Of a stretch of DNA of 64,000 nt, positions 31,655 to 42,800 are shown piece by piece. The stretch's first letter is position 1. Every line of letters starts with the position of its first letter. The translations under genes were made by a program, and so were the position numbers. The notes under the pieces were generated by a model. The model saw nothing but the letters and a program-made list of their open reading frames with translations. It ran no database searches and had not been told where the DNA came from. Source of the stretch: Brevundimonas sp. AJA228-03 (lineage in GTDB: Bacteria > Pseudomonadota > Alphaproteobacteria > Caulobacterales > Caulobacteraceae); assembly GCF_017795885.1 (NCBI RefSeq), contig NZ_CP059297.1:372001-436000 (forward strand), in the 5' to 3' direction.

Positions 31655-33694
31655 TCAGAACCGGTAGGCGAGGCCGAGACGCAGGTTACGACCCGGCATG
31701 GGCGCGATGTCCTTCAGGAAGGAAACATGCTCGCGGGCCTCCGCATCGGTCAGGTTGCGCGCCTCGGCGAAGACCGTGACGTTGCGATGCGCGAGCGGTC
31801 GCCAGGCGCCCGTCAGATTGACCAGGGTGTAGCCGTCGGTGCCCGGTTCGAACGCGGCGAGCTCGTCCTGTTGGCCGACATGGCGCACCTCCAGGCCGAC
31901 ATCGAACGGCGTCGAGGCATAGGTGATCCGGCCGGTGACCGAATAGGGCGGAATGCGCGCGGCCGGCCCCAGGTCGGTGTCTGCATGCACATAGTCGGCC
32001 TGGCCCTCCAGCGAGACCGTGCGGTCCCCGCTGGACCAGACGGCGTAGGAGCCTTCGGCCTCGAAGCCGTAAAAGTCGGCATCGGTCTGCACGAACCGGA
32101 AGACCGGAAACGCCTCTCCGCCATCGGTGAAGACCGCGCCCGTGGGCCGTTCGTCGATGAAGCCGTCGTAGCGCGAGCCATAGACGTGCAGGTCCCCCTC
32201 GAACGCGCCCGTCGCATAGTGGACCGTGGCCTCAAGCGTCGTGACCGTCTCGGTGTCCAGGGTCGGATCGCCCGTTTCATAGGCGGCGGTGGCGATGTGC
32301 AGGCCGTCGGCGAACAGCTCCACCTCGCTGGGCGCGCGTTCGTTGCGAGCCAGGCTCAGGGCCATGAACAGGCCGGGGACCGGCCGGGCGAAGGCGGCGA
32401 TGGAGGCCGAGACGTTGTCGTATTCGCGTTCGACCTCGCGCGTGGTGCCCAGCGGCGTGGCCGTCAGGGTGCGACGGTCGAAGCGCAGGCCGCCTTCGAA
32501 TCCGGTCGCGCCCCGGTCATGGCGCTGGATCGCATAGACGCCCTGCTCCTCGATACGGGTCGAGGGCACATAGGCCTCGGCCCCGATGGCGGAAAAATCA
32601 CGGGTCAAGGCCTGAACCCCGATCCCCCCGTTCCAGGCCCCTTTTTCGCCGATCGGCCGCTCCCGCTGGACCAGGTCGATGCGGCCTTCCTGACCGTCGG
32701 AGTTGAAGATCGTGCCCGGCTGGCCCGGTCCCTCGAACTCGGTGTGGGTGTATCGGGCATGGCCATAGTTGGCGCGCAGGGCCGAGAAGGGCCCGGCGTC
32801 GAAGCGGTATTCGCCGCGCACATCCTCGCGCGTCTGGTTCAGCCGGATGAAGACGTCGGGTTCGGCCACGGTGCCGTATTCGCTGTCGGTCTCCTTGTAG
32901 GCGGCGCCGATGAAGCCCTTTTCGCCGACATAGGCGGCGCCCCCGCCCCAGGTCTGAAGTTCCGTCGCGCTGTTGGGCTGGGTGTCGTTGTCGTCGCGCG
33001 CCACGCCGTCCGCCGTCGCCTTGCGCGCCGAGAGGGAGGGCGAAGGGATGGCATAGTCGTCGGTCCGCCGATCCACGCCGTCGACATTGAACACGAACGG
33101 TCCGGCGCCGACCGTCACACGCCCGAAGATCGAGCGCCCGTCGTCGACGCTGGAGGCCTGGGTCGAGATCACGCCGTCGACGCCGCCCTCAGGCTGTTCG
33201 GTCGGCACCCGGTCGTCGATGATATTGACCACGCCGCCGATGGCCGACCCGCCATAGATCAGAGTGGAGGGGCCGCGGACGACCTCGATCCGGCTGGCCT
33301 CGGCCGGGTCGGTGGCGACCGCATGATCGGGCGAGACGGAGCTGGCATCGATCAGGCCGATGCCGTTCGTCAGAACCTGCACACGCGGTCCCGACAGACC
33401 CCGGATCACCGGGCGGCTGGCCCCCGGCGCGAAGCTGGTGGAACGCAGGCCCGGCTGACTGGACAAGAGATCGCCCAGCGACTGGGCCGGCGCCACCGCC
33501 AGCGCCTGTTCGTCGACGACATCGGTGGCGATCACCGAGGCGCGCTGGCTGACGCCATAAGGCGCGGCCGTGACGATGACATCGTCCACCTGGTCCACCT
33601 GGGGCCGGGACTGGGCAGCGGCGACGCCGCTCAGCGCCGTCCAGGCGCTCGCGGCGGACAGGAGGATGCCAAGGGGCGGGCGGACGATACGCAT
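31655..33694 (-). CDS. TonB-dependent outer-membrane receptor, probably for zinc (ZnuD-like)
   Basis: 679 residues. A signal peptide ends at SGVAAAQ, then a TonB-box-like stretch (VDDVIVTAAPYG), a plug domain (DLLSSQPGLRSTSFAPGASR; VEVVRGPSTLIYGGSAIGGVVNI) and a 22-strand barrel ending in LGLAYRF. The plug and size fit ZnuD-type receptors. The strongest argument is position: it diverges from zur, with one perfect Zur-type palindrome between them, so it should be induced when zinc is low. No histidine-rich loop is seen. Confidence 0.85.
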   Translation of the reverse strand: MRIVRPPLGILLSAASAWTALSGVAAAQSRPQVDQVDDVIVTAAPYGVSQRASVIATDVVDEQALAVAPAQSLGDLLSSQPGLRSTSFAPGASRPVIRGLSGPRVQVLTNGIGLIDASSVSPDHAVATDPAEASRIEVVRGPSTLIYGGSAIGGVVNIIDDRVPTEQPEGGVDGVISTQASSVDDGRSIFGRVTVGAGPFVFNVDGVDRRTDDYAIPSPSLSARKATADGVARDDNDTQPNSATELQTWGGGAAYVGEKGFIGAAYKETDSEYGTVAEPDVFIRLNQTREDVRGEYRFDAGPFSALRANYGHARYTHTEFEGPGQPGTIFNSDGQEGRIDLVQRERPIGEKGAWNGGIGVQALTRDFSAIGAEAYVPSTRIEEQGVYAIQRHDRGATGFEGGLRFDRRTLTATPLGTTREVEREYDNVSASIAAFARPVPGLFMALSLARNERAPSEVELFADGLHIATAAYETGDPTLDTETVTTLEATVHYATGAFEGDLHVYGSRYDGFIDERPTGAVFTDGGEAFPVFRFVQTDADFYGFEAEGSYAVWSSGDRTVSLEGQADYVHADTDLGPAARIPPYSVTGRITYASTPFDVGLEVRHVGQQDELAAFEPGTDGYTLVNLTGAWRPLAHRNVTVFAEARNLTDAEAREHVSFLKDIAPMPGRNLRLGLAYRF

Positions 33695-33728
33695 GACGGG
33701 AACTCCAGACGCGGGGAGGCTGCTTGAG

Positions 33729-33743
33729 TGTTATGAGATAACA
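33729..33743. promoter_or_regulatory. Zur box
   Basis: Perfect palindrome TGTTAT-GAG-ATAACA, 35 nt upstream of the TonB receptor ATG and 60 nt upstream of the zur ATG. It matches the alphaproteobacterial Zur pattern and could control both genes. Confidence 0.8.
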
Positions 33744-33802
33744 TCACAGTTGGTCAAGCCATGACGGTTGCGGTCGGGGTGGACCCGTCCTAGCTGTGGG
33801 TC

Positions 33803-34288
33803 ATGGGTTCCTCCTGCGATCACGACCATGCACCGGGTGGCCTGTCGGCCGTCGAGGTCGGCCGAGCCCTGGATCTCGCCGAACGCCGCTGCGTTGCGGG
33901 GGGCGAGCGGATGACCGCGCCGCGCCGGCGGGTGCTGGAGCTGCTGCTCGACGCGGGCGAGCCGGTGAAGGCCTATGACCTGATCGCCCGGTTCGGCACC
34001 GACGGCACGGCCGCCAAGCCGCCGACCGTCTATCGCGCGCTCGAATTCCTGGAAAAACAGGGCATGGCCCACCGGATCGCCTCGATCAGCGCCTATGTCG
34101 CCTGTTCGGTGGGCGATCGCGCCCACGCCGCCGCCTTCCTGATCTGCGACTGCTGCGGTGCCACCGAAGAGGTCATCCCCCCCGAAGACGAGGCCCTGCA
34201 GCAGGCAGCGACGGCCTCGGGATATCTGCTGGAACGGACGACGATCGAGGGCCATGGCCGCTGCCCGGCGTGCCGCGTCGCCGCATAG
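33803..34288 (+). CDS. zur: Zinc uptake regulator, Fur family
   Basis: 161 residues. The helix-turn-helix is in TAPRRRVLELLLDAGEPVKA and PTVYRALEFLEKQGMAHRI. Structural zinc is bound by two Cys pairs: CDCC near residue 115 and CPAC near 154. A His-rich acidic N-terminus (CDHDHAPGG) may help sense zinc. When loaded with Zn it should bind the palindrome at 33729-33743 and repress the divergent receptor. No znuABC genes are in this window. Confidence 0.9.
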   Translation: MGSSCDHDHAPGGLSAVEVGRALDLAERRCVAGGERMTAPRRRVLELLLDAGEPVKAYDLIARFGTDGTAAKPPTVYRALEFLEKQGMAHRIASISAYVACSVGDRAHAAAFLICDCCGATEEVIPPEDEALQQAATASGYLLERTTIEGHGRCPACRVAA

Positions 34289-34334
34289 GCCCTTCCCGCT
34301 GGCGTCCACCCGCCGCGACCCCTAAGTTCGGGCC

Positions 34335-35225
34335 ATGGACGCCGCACGGCTCTTCCCGCCCCGTCGCCTCAGCGTTCCCATCGACAACCGGTGGGGCGGT
34401 GGAACCATGGCGGTGCTGGACTTCGGCGACCCGAAGCGGCCGGTCGATCTGATCTTCAGCCATGCCAACGGCTTCAACGCCGTCACCTATCGCTCCATCC
34501 TGGCACCCCTGGCCTCATCGCTCCGCATCCTCGCCCCGGATCTGCGCGGGCATGGCGGCACCCGCCTGCCGACAGGAATGGATGGCCGTCGCGACTGGCA
34601 CGACCACCGCGACGACCTGATCTCCTTGCTGGAGGCCTTTCCGGGTCCGCCCGTGGTCATGGCCGGTCATTCCCTGGGGGGCACGTCCAGCCTGCTGGCG
34701 GCGGCAGAACGGCCCGACCGCGTGTCGCAGCTGGTGCTGTTCGATCCGGTCATCTGGGGCGGGCTGACGAACGTCCTGTTTCGCACGCCTCTGCTCCGCC
34801 GCTTCAGCGACCGCATTCCGCTGGTCAAGGCGGCCCGCCGACGCCGGGCGGTCTTTGACAGCCGCGAACAGGCGCTGGCCGCCTATCGCGGACGGGGCGC
34901 GTTCAGGGGCTGGTCCGACGCCGTGCTGATCGACTACCTCGCCGATGGCCTGACGCGGACGGACGACGGGTTCGCCCTCAGCTGCGACCCGGCCTGGGAG
35001 GCGTCCAACTTCGTGTCCCAGAGCCATGACCCGTGGCGGGCGATGAGGACCTATCGCAAGCCCGTCCGCATCCTGAGGGCCGACACGGGCTCGATCACAC
35101 AGATGCCGCCTCACCCCCGCGGTCTGTCCCATGTCGCCGTCGAGACGGTCCCCGACACGGGCCACCTGTTCCCGATGACCCGCGCCGATGTCGTGCGCGA
35201 CGCCCTGTTCGACGCGGCCGTCTGA
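34335..35225 (+). CDS. Alpha/beta hydrolase
   Basis: 296 residues. Nucleophile elbow in VVMAGHSLGGTSSLL (Ser near 116), oxyanion region in FSHANGFNAVTYRSIL, acid in the late strand (RADTGS), and catalytic His in DTGHLFPMTRAD (near 279). The core is cytosolic with no signal peptide. It starts 46 nt after zur and may be co-transcribed. The substrate is unknown; the family includes esterases and C-C hydrolases. Confidence 0.88.
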   Translation: MDAARLFPPRRLSVPIDNRWGGGTMAVLDFGDPKRPVDLIFSHANGFNAVTYRSILAPLASSLRILAPDLRGHGGTRLPTGMDGRRDWHDHRDDLISLLEAFPGPPVVMAGHSLGGTSSLLAAAERPDRVSQLVLFDPVIWGGLTNVLFRTPLLRRFSDRIPLVKAARRRRAVFDSREQALAAYRGRGAFRGWSDAVLIDYLADGLTRTDDGFALSCDPAWEASNFVSQSHDPWRAMRTYRKPVRILRADTGSITQMPPHPRGLSHVAVETVPDTGHLFPMTRADVVRDALFDAAV

Positions 35226-35570
35226 TCAGACCTCGGGAAGCTTGGCCTCATAGGCCTTTCGGTCGCGCAGGATCGCGGCGGCCCGGGCCTCCCGCTCCCG
35301 CTTCAGACGATCTTCGATCGCCACCAGTTCGCGGTTCTGCTGGGCCGAGGCCTCGGCGCGGCTGACGCCTTCGGCCCGCCCCGTGATGTCGGGCAGATAG
35401 ATCGGCTGGACGCACGTGCGCCCTTCTGCATACCACCAGCGCCCGCTCTTTACGCAGGCGTCCTCGGGCTCGACATAGAACCGCTGCACGATGAACAGAC
35501 CCACCATCAACAGGGCGAACAGGCCGAAGAACAGTCCGCCGATGCGGCGCGCGGTCAGGAAGCGGTTCAT
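35226..35570 (-). CDS. Small membrane protein with a Glu/Arg/Ala-rich helical tail
   Basis: 114 residues. One transmembrane helix (IGGLFFGLFALLMVGLFIVQ) near the N-terminus, a disulfide-capable segment (EDACVKSGRWWYAEGRTCVQP), then a charged helix (RELVAIEDRLKREREARAAA), likely coiled coil. ATG 35570 (MNRFLTARRI) was chosen over the more distal in-frame start. No family is recognised. Confidence 0.6.
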   Translation of the reverse strand: MNRFLTARRIGGLFFGLFALLMVGLFIVQRFYVEPEDACVKSGRWWYAEGRTCVQPIYLPDITGRAEGVSRAEASAQQNRELVAIEDRLKREREARAAAILRDRKAYEAKLPEV

Positions 35571-35681
35571 CTCAAATCTTGTCCCGGTGCGACGCCCGAT
35601 CACGCCGCGTTACATTGACAGGCCGGTTCGCCCGTTCCATTCCCTGCCGCAACATTCCGGCGATCCTATGGACAGGCAAAC

Positions 35682-36446
35682 ATGAAGGTTCTCGTCCCCG
35701 TCAAACGGGTGATCGACTATAACGTCAAGGCCCGCGTCAAGGCGGACCAGACCGGCGTCGATCTGGCCAACGTCAAGATGAGCATGAATCCGTTCGACGA
35801 AATCGCCGTCGAGGAGGCCGTTCGCCTGAAGGAGGGCAAGGAGCATCACGCCGCCGGAACCGTCGACGAGATCGTCGTCGTGTCCATCGGCGTCCAACAG
35901 GCCCAGGAAACCATCCGCACGGCGCTGGCCATGGGGGCCGATCGCGGCATCCTGATCCAGTCCGACGCCGATCTGGAGCCGCTGGCCGTCGCCAAGCTGC
36001 TGGCAGCTGTGGTCGCCGAGGAAAAGCCGGACCTGGTCCTGATGGGCAAGCAGTCGATCGACGGTGACAACAATGCGGTCGGCCAGATGCTGGCGGCCCT
36101 GCTGGACTGGCCCCAGGCCACCTTCGCCGCGAAGATCGAGATCGCCGATGGCCGGGCCACGGTCACGCGCGAGGTCGATGGCGGCAACCAGACCCTGTCG
36201 GCAGCCCTGCCGGCTGTCATCACCGTGGACCTGCGCCTCAACACCCCGCGCTATGCGTCCCTGCCCAACATCATGAAGGCCAAGAAGAAGGAGATCGCCA
36301 TGAAGGCGGTCGCCGACTACGGCGTCGATACGGCCAGCCGTCTGACCGTCCTGAAGGTCACCGCCCCGCCGGTCCGCTCGGCCGGGATCAAGGTCGCCGA
36401 CGCCGCCGAACTCGTGTCCAAGCTCAAGACCGTGGGAGCCCTGTAA
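35682..36446 (+). CDS. etfB: Electron transfer flavoprotein subunit beta
   Basis: 254 residues. Family start [20 protein letters not shown], the adenine (AMP) site region [18 protein letters not shown], and the recognition loop [16 protein letters not shown], which docks to acyl-CoA dehydrogenases. With EtfA it carries electrons from acyl-CoA and related dehydrogenases to ETF:quinone oxidoreductase. The etfA start codon follows its stop with no gap, so both are one operon. Confidence 0.95.
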   Translation: MKVLVPVKRVIDYNVKARVKADQTGVDLANVKMSMNPFDEIAVEEAVRLKEGKEHHAAGTVDEIVVVSIGVQQAQETIRTALAMGADRGILIQSDADLEPLAVAKLLAAVVAEEKPDLVLMGKQSIDGDNNAVGQMLAALLDWPQATFAAKIEIADGRATVTREVDGGNQTLSAALPAVITVDLRLNTPRYASLPNIMKAKKKEIAMKAVADYGVDTASRLTVLKVTAPPVRSAGIKVADAAELVSKLKTVGAL

Positions 36447-37376
36447 ATGGCCGTTCTCGTCATCGCCGATCACGACGCCACCCATGTTCGCGACACGACC
36501 CACAAGACCGTCACCGCCGCCCTGGCGCTGAGCCCCGACGTCGACGTCCTGGTCGTCGGCCAGGGGTCGAAGGGTGTCGCCGATGCGGCCGCCAGGATCG
36601 CGGGCGTGCGCAAGGTGCTGCTGGCCGAGAGCGGCGAGCTGGGCCACACCCTGGCCGAAGCCGTCACCGCCACCGTCGTGCCGCTGATGGTCGGCTATGA
36701 CGCCGTGCTGTCGCCGGCGACCATGGACGGCAAGAACTTCATGCCGCGCATCGCCGCCAGGCTGGACGTGGCCCCGATCTCGGACATCGTCGAGGTCGTC
36801 TCGGGTGACACCTTCATCCGTCCGATCTACGCCGGCAATGCTCTGGAGACCGTGCAGTCCTCGGACGGCAAGAAGGTCATCACCGTGCGTCCGACCGCCT
36901 TCACGCCCGCAGACGAAGGCGGGTCGGCCTCCGTCGAGACCGTCACCGGCACCGATGCGGGCAAGGCCGGCTTCGTCGGCGAGGAACTGGTCAAGTCCGA
37001 CCGTCCCGAGCTGGGCGCGGCGAAAATCGTCGTCTCGGGCGGTCGCGCCCTGGGCTCGGCCGAGGAGTTCCACGCCGTGATCGAGCCCCTGGCCGACCGG
37101 CTGGGCGCCGCCGTCGGGGCCTCGCGCGCAGCGGTCGACGCCGGTTACGCGCCGAACGACTATCAGGTCGGCCAGACCGGCAAGGTGGTCGCTCCCGGCC
37201 TCTACATCGCCGTCGGCATCTCGGGGGCCATCCAGCACCTGGCGGGCATGAAGGATTCCAAGGTCATCGTCGCCATCAACAAGGACGCCGACGCGCCTAT
37301 TTTTCAGGTCGCGGACTATGGCATCGTCGGCGACTACAAGACCATCGTCCCGGAGCTGATGGCCGCCCTGGGGTAG
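36447..37376 (+). CDS. etfA: Electron transfer flavoprotein subunit alpha
   Basis: 309 residues. The N-terminal half is an alpha/beta domain ([20 protein letters not shown]). The C-terminal FAD domain holds the signature [16 protein letters not shown] and [20 protein letters not shown] with [19 protein letters not shown] at the end. It binds the FAD of the EtfAB heterodimer. It abuts etfB without a gap and is followed by the REP-like repeat cluster. Confidence 0.95.
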   Translation: MAVLVIADHDATHVRDTTHKTVTAALALSPDVDVLVVGQGSKGVADAAARIAGVRKVLLAESGELGHTLAEAVTATVVPLMVGYDAVLSPATMDGKNFMPRIAARLDVAPISDIVEVVSGDTFIRPIYAGNALETVQSSDGKKVITVRPTAFTPADEGGSASVETVTGTDAGKAGFVGEELVKSDRPELGAAKIVVSGGRALGSAEEFHAVIEPLADRLGAAVGASRAAVDAGYAPNDYQVGQTGKVVAPGLYIAVGISGAIQHLAGMKDSKVIVAINKDADAPIFQVADYGIVGDYKTIVPELMAALG

Positions 37377-37389
37377 GCACTGGCCCCTG

Positions 37390-37601
37390 GTCATCCCGGA
37401 CGCCGCAGCGCGGCGATCCGGGACGCCTGACGCACCCATCTGATCCTCCCGGAAGCGGCGTCAGCCGCTAACCGGGCGACAGGTCAGGGCAAGCGCGACG
37501 GCCACCCGTCTCCCGGATAACCGCTTCGCGATTTCCGGGAGTGACCGGCTTTTCAGTCATCACGTCCCGGCTCTCCGCTTCGCTTCGGCCGGGATGACAA
37601 G
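37390..37601. repeat. Cluster of REP-like stem-loops
   Basis: Four CCGG-based hairpins: around 37390-37422, 37446-37479, 37509-37545 and 37563-37601. Each has a TCCCGG arm, a GC-rich loop and a CCGGGA arm. The last, 39 bp long, is found in exact reverse complement at 49820-49858. The gap between etfA and the next gene (37377-37680) contains nothing else recognisable. Confidence 0.7.
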
Positions 37602-37680
37602 CACGAGGCGTCCACAGGCATGACCAGGGCGCTTGCGATTCAGCCACTTCTGTCGGACGGGAGAAGAAATCCAATACCCG

Positions 37681-37914
37681 ATGTGCCAGACTGCCCGGAT
37701 GTCATCGCATCAACGTACCATAGCCGCTGCACCACCTGAAGGTTGGTCGTTTACGGTTACGGAAGTGTCCAATGGGGCATGGCGGGTCAGAGGCGTTGCA
37801 CGCGATGGACTTGTGATTGAGCGTCACGGAACTGACGATGGCCGGTTGCTCGATCAGTTGATCGAGGATGCCAGGAAGCTTGCGTCGCCATGGCACGCCT
37901 CGCCGTCAAACTGA
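37681..37914 (+). CDS. Small hypothetical protein overlapping the YggU gene
   Basis: About 77 residues (ATG 37681 or 37699). Visible pattern: SFTVTEVSNGAWRVRGVARD and LDQLIEDARKLAS, a short beta-sheet plus a helix. Base composition is less GC-rich than the neighbours. Its 3' end overlaps the following YggU frame by 25 nt. No family is recognised, so it could be a chance frame, but the composition of the predicted protein looks real. Confidence 0.45.
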   Translation: MCQTARMSSHQRTIAAAPPEGWSFTVTEVSNGAWRVRGVARDGLVIERHGTDDGRLLDQLIEDARKLASPWHASPSN

Positions 37915-38168
37915 TGCCCGGGGCCTCGGCCGACCGCATCGACGGCTGGGACGTGGACGTCGACGGGCGGCCCGTCCTGAAGGTCCGCGTGCGCACCCGG
38001 CCGGTGGAGGGACAGGCCAACGCGGCCCTGATCCTGCTGCTGGCGAAATCGCTCGGCGTGCCACGCTCGACCCTGTCCCTGATGCGCGGCGGGCAGTCGC
38101 GCCTGAAAATGATCGAGGTCGAAGGCATGGAGGATGAGGACCTCAGAGCGCACCTTACAGGAATGTAA
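37890..38168 (+). CDS. DUF167 (YggU) family protein
   Basis: 92 residues. The family core is GRPVLKVRVRTRPVEGQANAALILLLAKSLGVPRSTLSLMRGGQSRLKMIEVEG: the invariant V-EG-AN-A-I-LAK stretch followed by G-SR-K. Function unknown. The ATG at 37890 overlaps the end of the preceding small ORF. Confidence 0.88.
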   Translation: MARLAVKLMPGASADRIDGWDVDVDGRPVLKVRVRTRPVEGQANAALILLLAKSLGVPRSTLSLMRGGQSRLKMIEVEGMEDEDLRAHLTGM

Positions 38169-38253
38169 TGTTTCCGCCTTTGACGGACGGCTTGCGACGC
38201 CTTTGTAATCCGACCCGTTCCGCGCCGTCGGCGCGACAGGGGAGCGTCCATCC

Positions 38254-39741
38254 ATGATCCGTCACGCCTTGCGGGGCCCCAGCCTCGCCGTCGTCGCCTG
38301 CGCGCTGGCGCTATCCGCCTGCGCCACCACCGGGGACGGGGCCGCAGCGCCCGATGGCTCGGACAATGCCGGAGCCGACACCGATCGGACCATGGCGCGC
38401 GGTCTCGACGCCTCGACCAACCTGGATCCCTTCCCCTCGACCTATCAGCCCCTGCCGCGCGACAATATCGCCATCGTCGGCGGGACGGTGCTGACCGGGA
38501 CCGGCCAGAAGATCGAGAACGGCGTCGTTCTGGTCGCGGACGGCAAGGTCGAGACGGTCGGCCCGGCCTCGACCGCCGTACCCGCCGGCTACCGCGTCGT
38601 CGACGCCCGCGGCCGCTATGTGACACCCGGCATCATCGATGTGCACTCGCACCTCGGCGTCTATCCCTCGCCCGGCGTCACCGGCATGAGCGACGGCAAT
38701 GAGGCGACCAGCCCGAATACCGCCCAGGTCTGGGCCGAACACTCGATCTGGCCCCAGGACCCGGGCTTCAACACCGCCCGCGCCGGCGGCGTCACCACGC
38801 TGCAGATCCTGCCCGGATCGGCCAATCTGTTCGGCGGTCGCTCGGTGACGGTCCGCAACATCCCTTCGATCTCCATGCAGGGCATGAAATTCCCGGGCGC
38901 GCCCTATGGCGTGAAGATGGCCTGCGGCGAGAACCCCAGCCGCGTCTACGGCAGCCGCAACCAGTCGCCCGCGACCGGCATGGGCAATGTCGCCGGCTAT
39001 CGCGCCGCCTTCATCGCCGCCCAAGACTACCGCGAGAAATGGGACAGGTGGCGCGAGACGGGCGAGGGCTCGCCCCCCACCCGCAACCTGCAGAATGAAA
39101 CCCTGGCCGGGGTGCTGGACGGCTCCATCCTGGTCCAGAACCACTGCTACCGCGCCGACGAGATGATGGTGATGCTCGATATCGCCAGGGAGTTCGGCTA
39201 CCGGATCACCGCCTTCCACCACGCCATCGAGGCCTACAAGATCGCACCGCAGCTGGCCGCGGCCGGCGTCTGCGCCGACATGTGGACCGGCTGGTGGGGC
39301 TTCAAGATGGAGGCCCTGGACGGGATCGAGGCGAACGCCGCCCTGGTCGATGCGCCCGAGGGCTCCTGCGCCGTCATCCACTCCGACGACGCCCAGCTGA
39401 CCCAGAGGCTGAACCAGGAGGCCGCCGCCGCCCTGGCCGCCGGCCGCAATGCAGGCCTGGACATCTCCGAGGAACACGCCATCAGCTGGATCACCTCCAA
39501 CGCCGCCCGCTCCATCGGCATCGGCGACGAGACCGGGTCGCTGGAGGCCGGCAAGCGGGGCGACGTCGTGATCTGGAGCGCCAATCCGTTCAGCGTCTAT
39601 GCCCGCGCCGACCAGGTCTTCATCGACGGGGCGCTCACGTTTGACCGCTTCGACCCCCGCTACCAGCCCGTGTCCGACTTCGAGCTGGGCCAGCCGGGCT
39701 TCGGCCTGACCGCCGCCACCGTGAACGAGGGAGCCCGCTGA
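38254..39741 (+). CDS. Amidohydrolase-superfamily lipoprotein (metal-dependent hydrolase)
   Basis: 495 residues. Lipoprotein signal MIRHALRGPSLAVVACALAL-SAC, so the enzyme is likely anchored in the periplasm or outer membrane. The metal site looks complete: HxH in IIDVHSHLGVY, further His in QNHCYRADEMM and TAFHHAIEAYK, and Asp in VIHSDDAQLTQ. This is the imidazolonepropionase-like branch, which hydrolyses C-N bonds in cyclic or peptide-like substrates. Its stop overlaps the next gene by 1 nt. The next gene is a paralogue that has lost these ligands. Confidence 0.88.
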   Translation: MIRHALRGPSLAVVACALALSACATTGDGAAAPDGSDNAGADTDRTMARGLDASTNLDPFPSTYQPLPRDNIAIVGGTVLTGTGQKIENGVVLVADGKVETVGPASTAVPAGYRVVDARGRYVTPGIIDVHSHLGVYPSPGVTGMSDGNEATSPNTAQVWAEHSIWPQDPGFNTARAGGVTTLQILPGSANLFGGRSVTVRNIPSISMQGMKFPGAPYGVKMACGENPSRVYGSRNQSPATGMGNVAGYRAAFIAAQDYREKWDRWRETGEGSPPTRNLQNETLAGVLDGSILVQNHCYRADEMMVMLDIAREFGYRITAFHHAIEAYKIAPQLAAAGVCADMWTGWWGFKMEALDGIEANAALVDAPEGSCAVIHSDDAQLTQRLNQEAAAALAAGRNAGLDISEEHAISWITSNAARSIGIGDETGSLEAGKRGDVVIWSANPFSVYARADQVFIDGALTFDRFDPRYQPVSDFELGQPGFGLTAATVNEGAR

Positions 39742-41096
39742 TGCGCCGTTTCGCACTGATCTCGCTGACGGCCCTGGCCCTGTCGGCCATGCCCGCCCTC
39801 GCCCAGGAGCTCACCGCCATCACCGGCGGCCGCGTCCTGACCGGCACCTCGATCATCGAGAACGGCACCGTCGTGATCCAGAACGGCCGCGTCGTCTCGG
39901 TCGGCACCGGGGCGGCGCCCTCCGGGGCCCGCGTGATCGACGCGCGCGGCAAGGTCGTCGCACCCGGCTTCGTCGCCGTGGATGCCGGGCTGGGAGCCTC
40001 CGAAGTCTCGTCGGTGGACGGGTCCGACGATCTATCGAACAGCGCCAACACCATCTCGGCCTCGTTCGACGTCAGCTATGGCCTCGATCCGTGGTCCTTC
40101 ACCCTGCCCGTCGCGCGTCTGGGCGGCATCACCCGCGCCATCGTGGTGCCGAATCACGCGGGGTCGGGCGGCGGCGGCCTGCATCAGGACGACGGCGAGG
40201 CCGCGTTCGCGGGCGCAGGCGACGGCGGCTACCAGACGCCCGGCCTGTTCGCCGGCACGGCCTCGATCATCCACCTGGCCGCCGGAAGCGACATCCTGGT
40301 CAAGCCACGCGTGGCCATGGTCGCGCCGTTCGGAGAGGCGGGGGCCGGTATCGCCGGTGGCGCGCGCGGGGCCCAGTTCGTCCAGTTCCGGGAAACCCTG
40401 GCCGAAGTCCGCCTCTATGCCCGCAACAAGTCCGCCTATGACCGCGCAGGCCTGCGCGATCTCAGCCTGTCCCGCGCCGACCTCGAGGCCCTGATCCCGG
40501 TCGCCAGTGGCGACATGCCCCTGATCGTGACCGTGCGCCGCGCGGCCGACATCCTGCAGGTGCTGCGCCTGGCCGATGAGGAGGGGGTCAAGGTCATCCT
40601 GGACGGTGCCGACGAGGGCTGGCTGGTCGCTCCGCAGATCGCGGCGGCCGGCGTGCCTGTCCTGCTGAACCCGATCGACAACCTGCCCGGCAGTATCGAG
40701 ACCCGCGCCTCGCGCATGGAGAATGCTGCGGTCCTCAACGCCGCAGGCGTCGTCATCGCCATCAAGGGCAATGGCGTCCACCGCGCGCGCGAGGCCCGCT
40801 ACAACGCCGGCAATGCGGTCTCGCACGGCCTGCCGTTCGAGGCGGCGATCGCGGCCCTGACCGTCAACCCGGCCCGCATCTTCGGCATGGGCGGGCAGTT
40901 CGGCGAACTGCGCGCCGGGGCCGCCGCCGATGTTGTGGTGTGGTCCGGCGACCCGCTGGAACCCCTGTCCTCGGTCACCGCCGAGTTCATCAACGGCCAG
41001 GAACAGCCCCTGACCAGCCGCCAGATCCTGCTGCGCGACCGCTATCGCGCGGGCGGCCGGATCGATGGCGGCATGCCGGTGGCGTACGGGCAGTAA
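39741..41096 (+). CDS. Amidohydrolase-like paralogue lacking metal ligands (probable pseudoenzyme)
   Basis: 451 residues, signal peptide MRRFALISLTALALSAMPALAQ. The fold matches the neighbour throughout (ITGGRVLTGTSIIENGTVVI; NPARIFGMGGQFGELRAGAAADVVVWSGDPL). Each metal position is changed: the HxH loop reads FVAVDAGLGA, the NHCYRAD position reads VTVRRAAD, the FHHAIEAY position reads LDGADEGW, and the HSDD position reads IKGNGVHR. It is translationally coupled (TGATG) to the active-looking partner, so a heteromeric complex with a regulatory subunit is plausible. Confidence 0.85.
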   Translation: MRRFALISLTALALSAMPALAQELTAITGGRVLTGTSIIENGTVVIQNGRVVSVGTGAAPSGARVIDARGKVVAPGFVAVDAGLGASEVSSVDGSDDLSNSANTISASFDVSYGLDPWSFTLPVARLGGITRAIVVPNHAGSGGGGLHQDDGEAAFAGAGDGGYQTPGLFAGTASIIHLAAGSDILVKPRVAMVAPFGEAGAGIAGGARGAQFVQFRETLAEVRLYARNKSAYDRAGLRDLSLSRADLEALIPVASGDMPLIVTVRRAADILQVLRLADEEGVKVILDGADEGWLVAPQIAAAGVPVLLNPIDNLPGSIETRASRMENAAVLNAAGVVIAIKGNGVHRAREARYNAGNAVSHGLPFEAAIAALTVNPARIFGMGGQFGELRAGAAADVVVWSGDPLEPLSSVTAEFINGQEQPLTSRQILLRDRYRAGGRIDGGMPVAYGQ

Positions 41097-41116
41097 ACCC
41101 TGCTGTTATCTGAAAT

Positions 41117-42792
<1,676 letters not shown>

Positions 42793-42800
42793 GGCATGGA

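Noticed and set aside
37390..37601. CRISPR-like array of repeats after etfA
   Set aside because: The units are hairpins of different sequence with no equal spacers and no cas genes; they fit REP-like elements.
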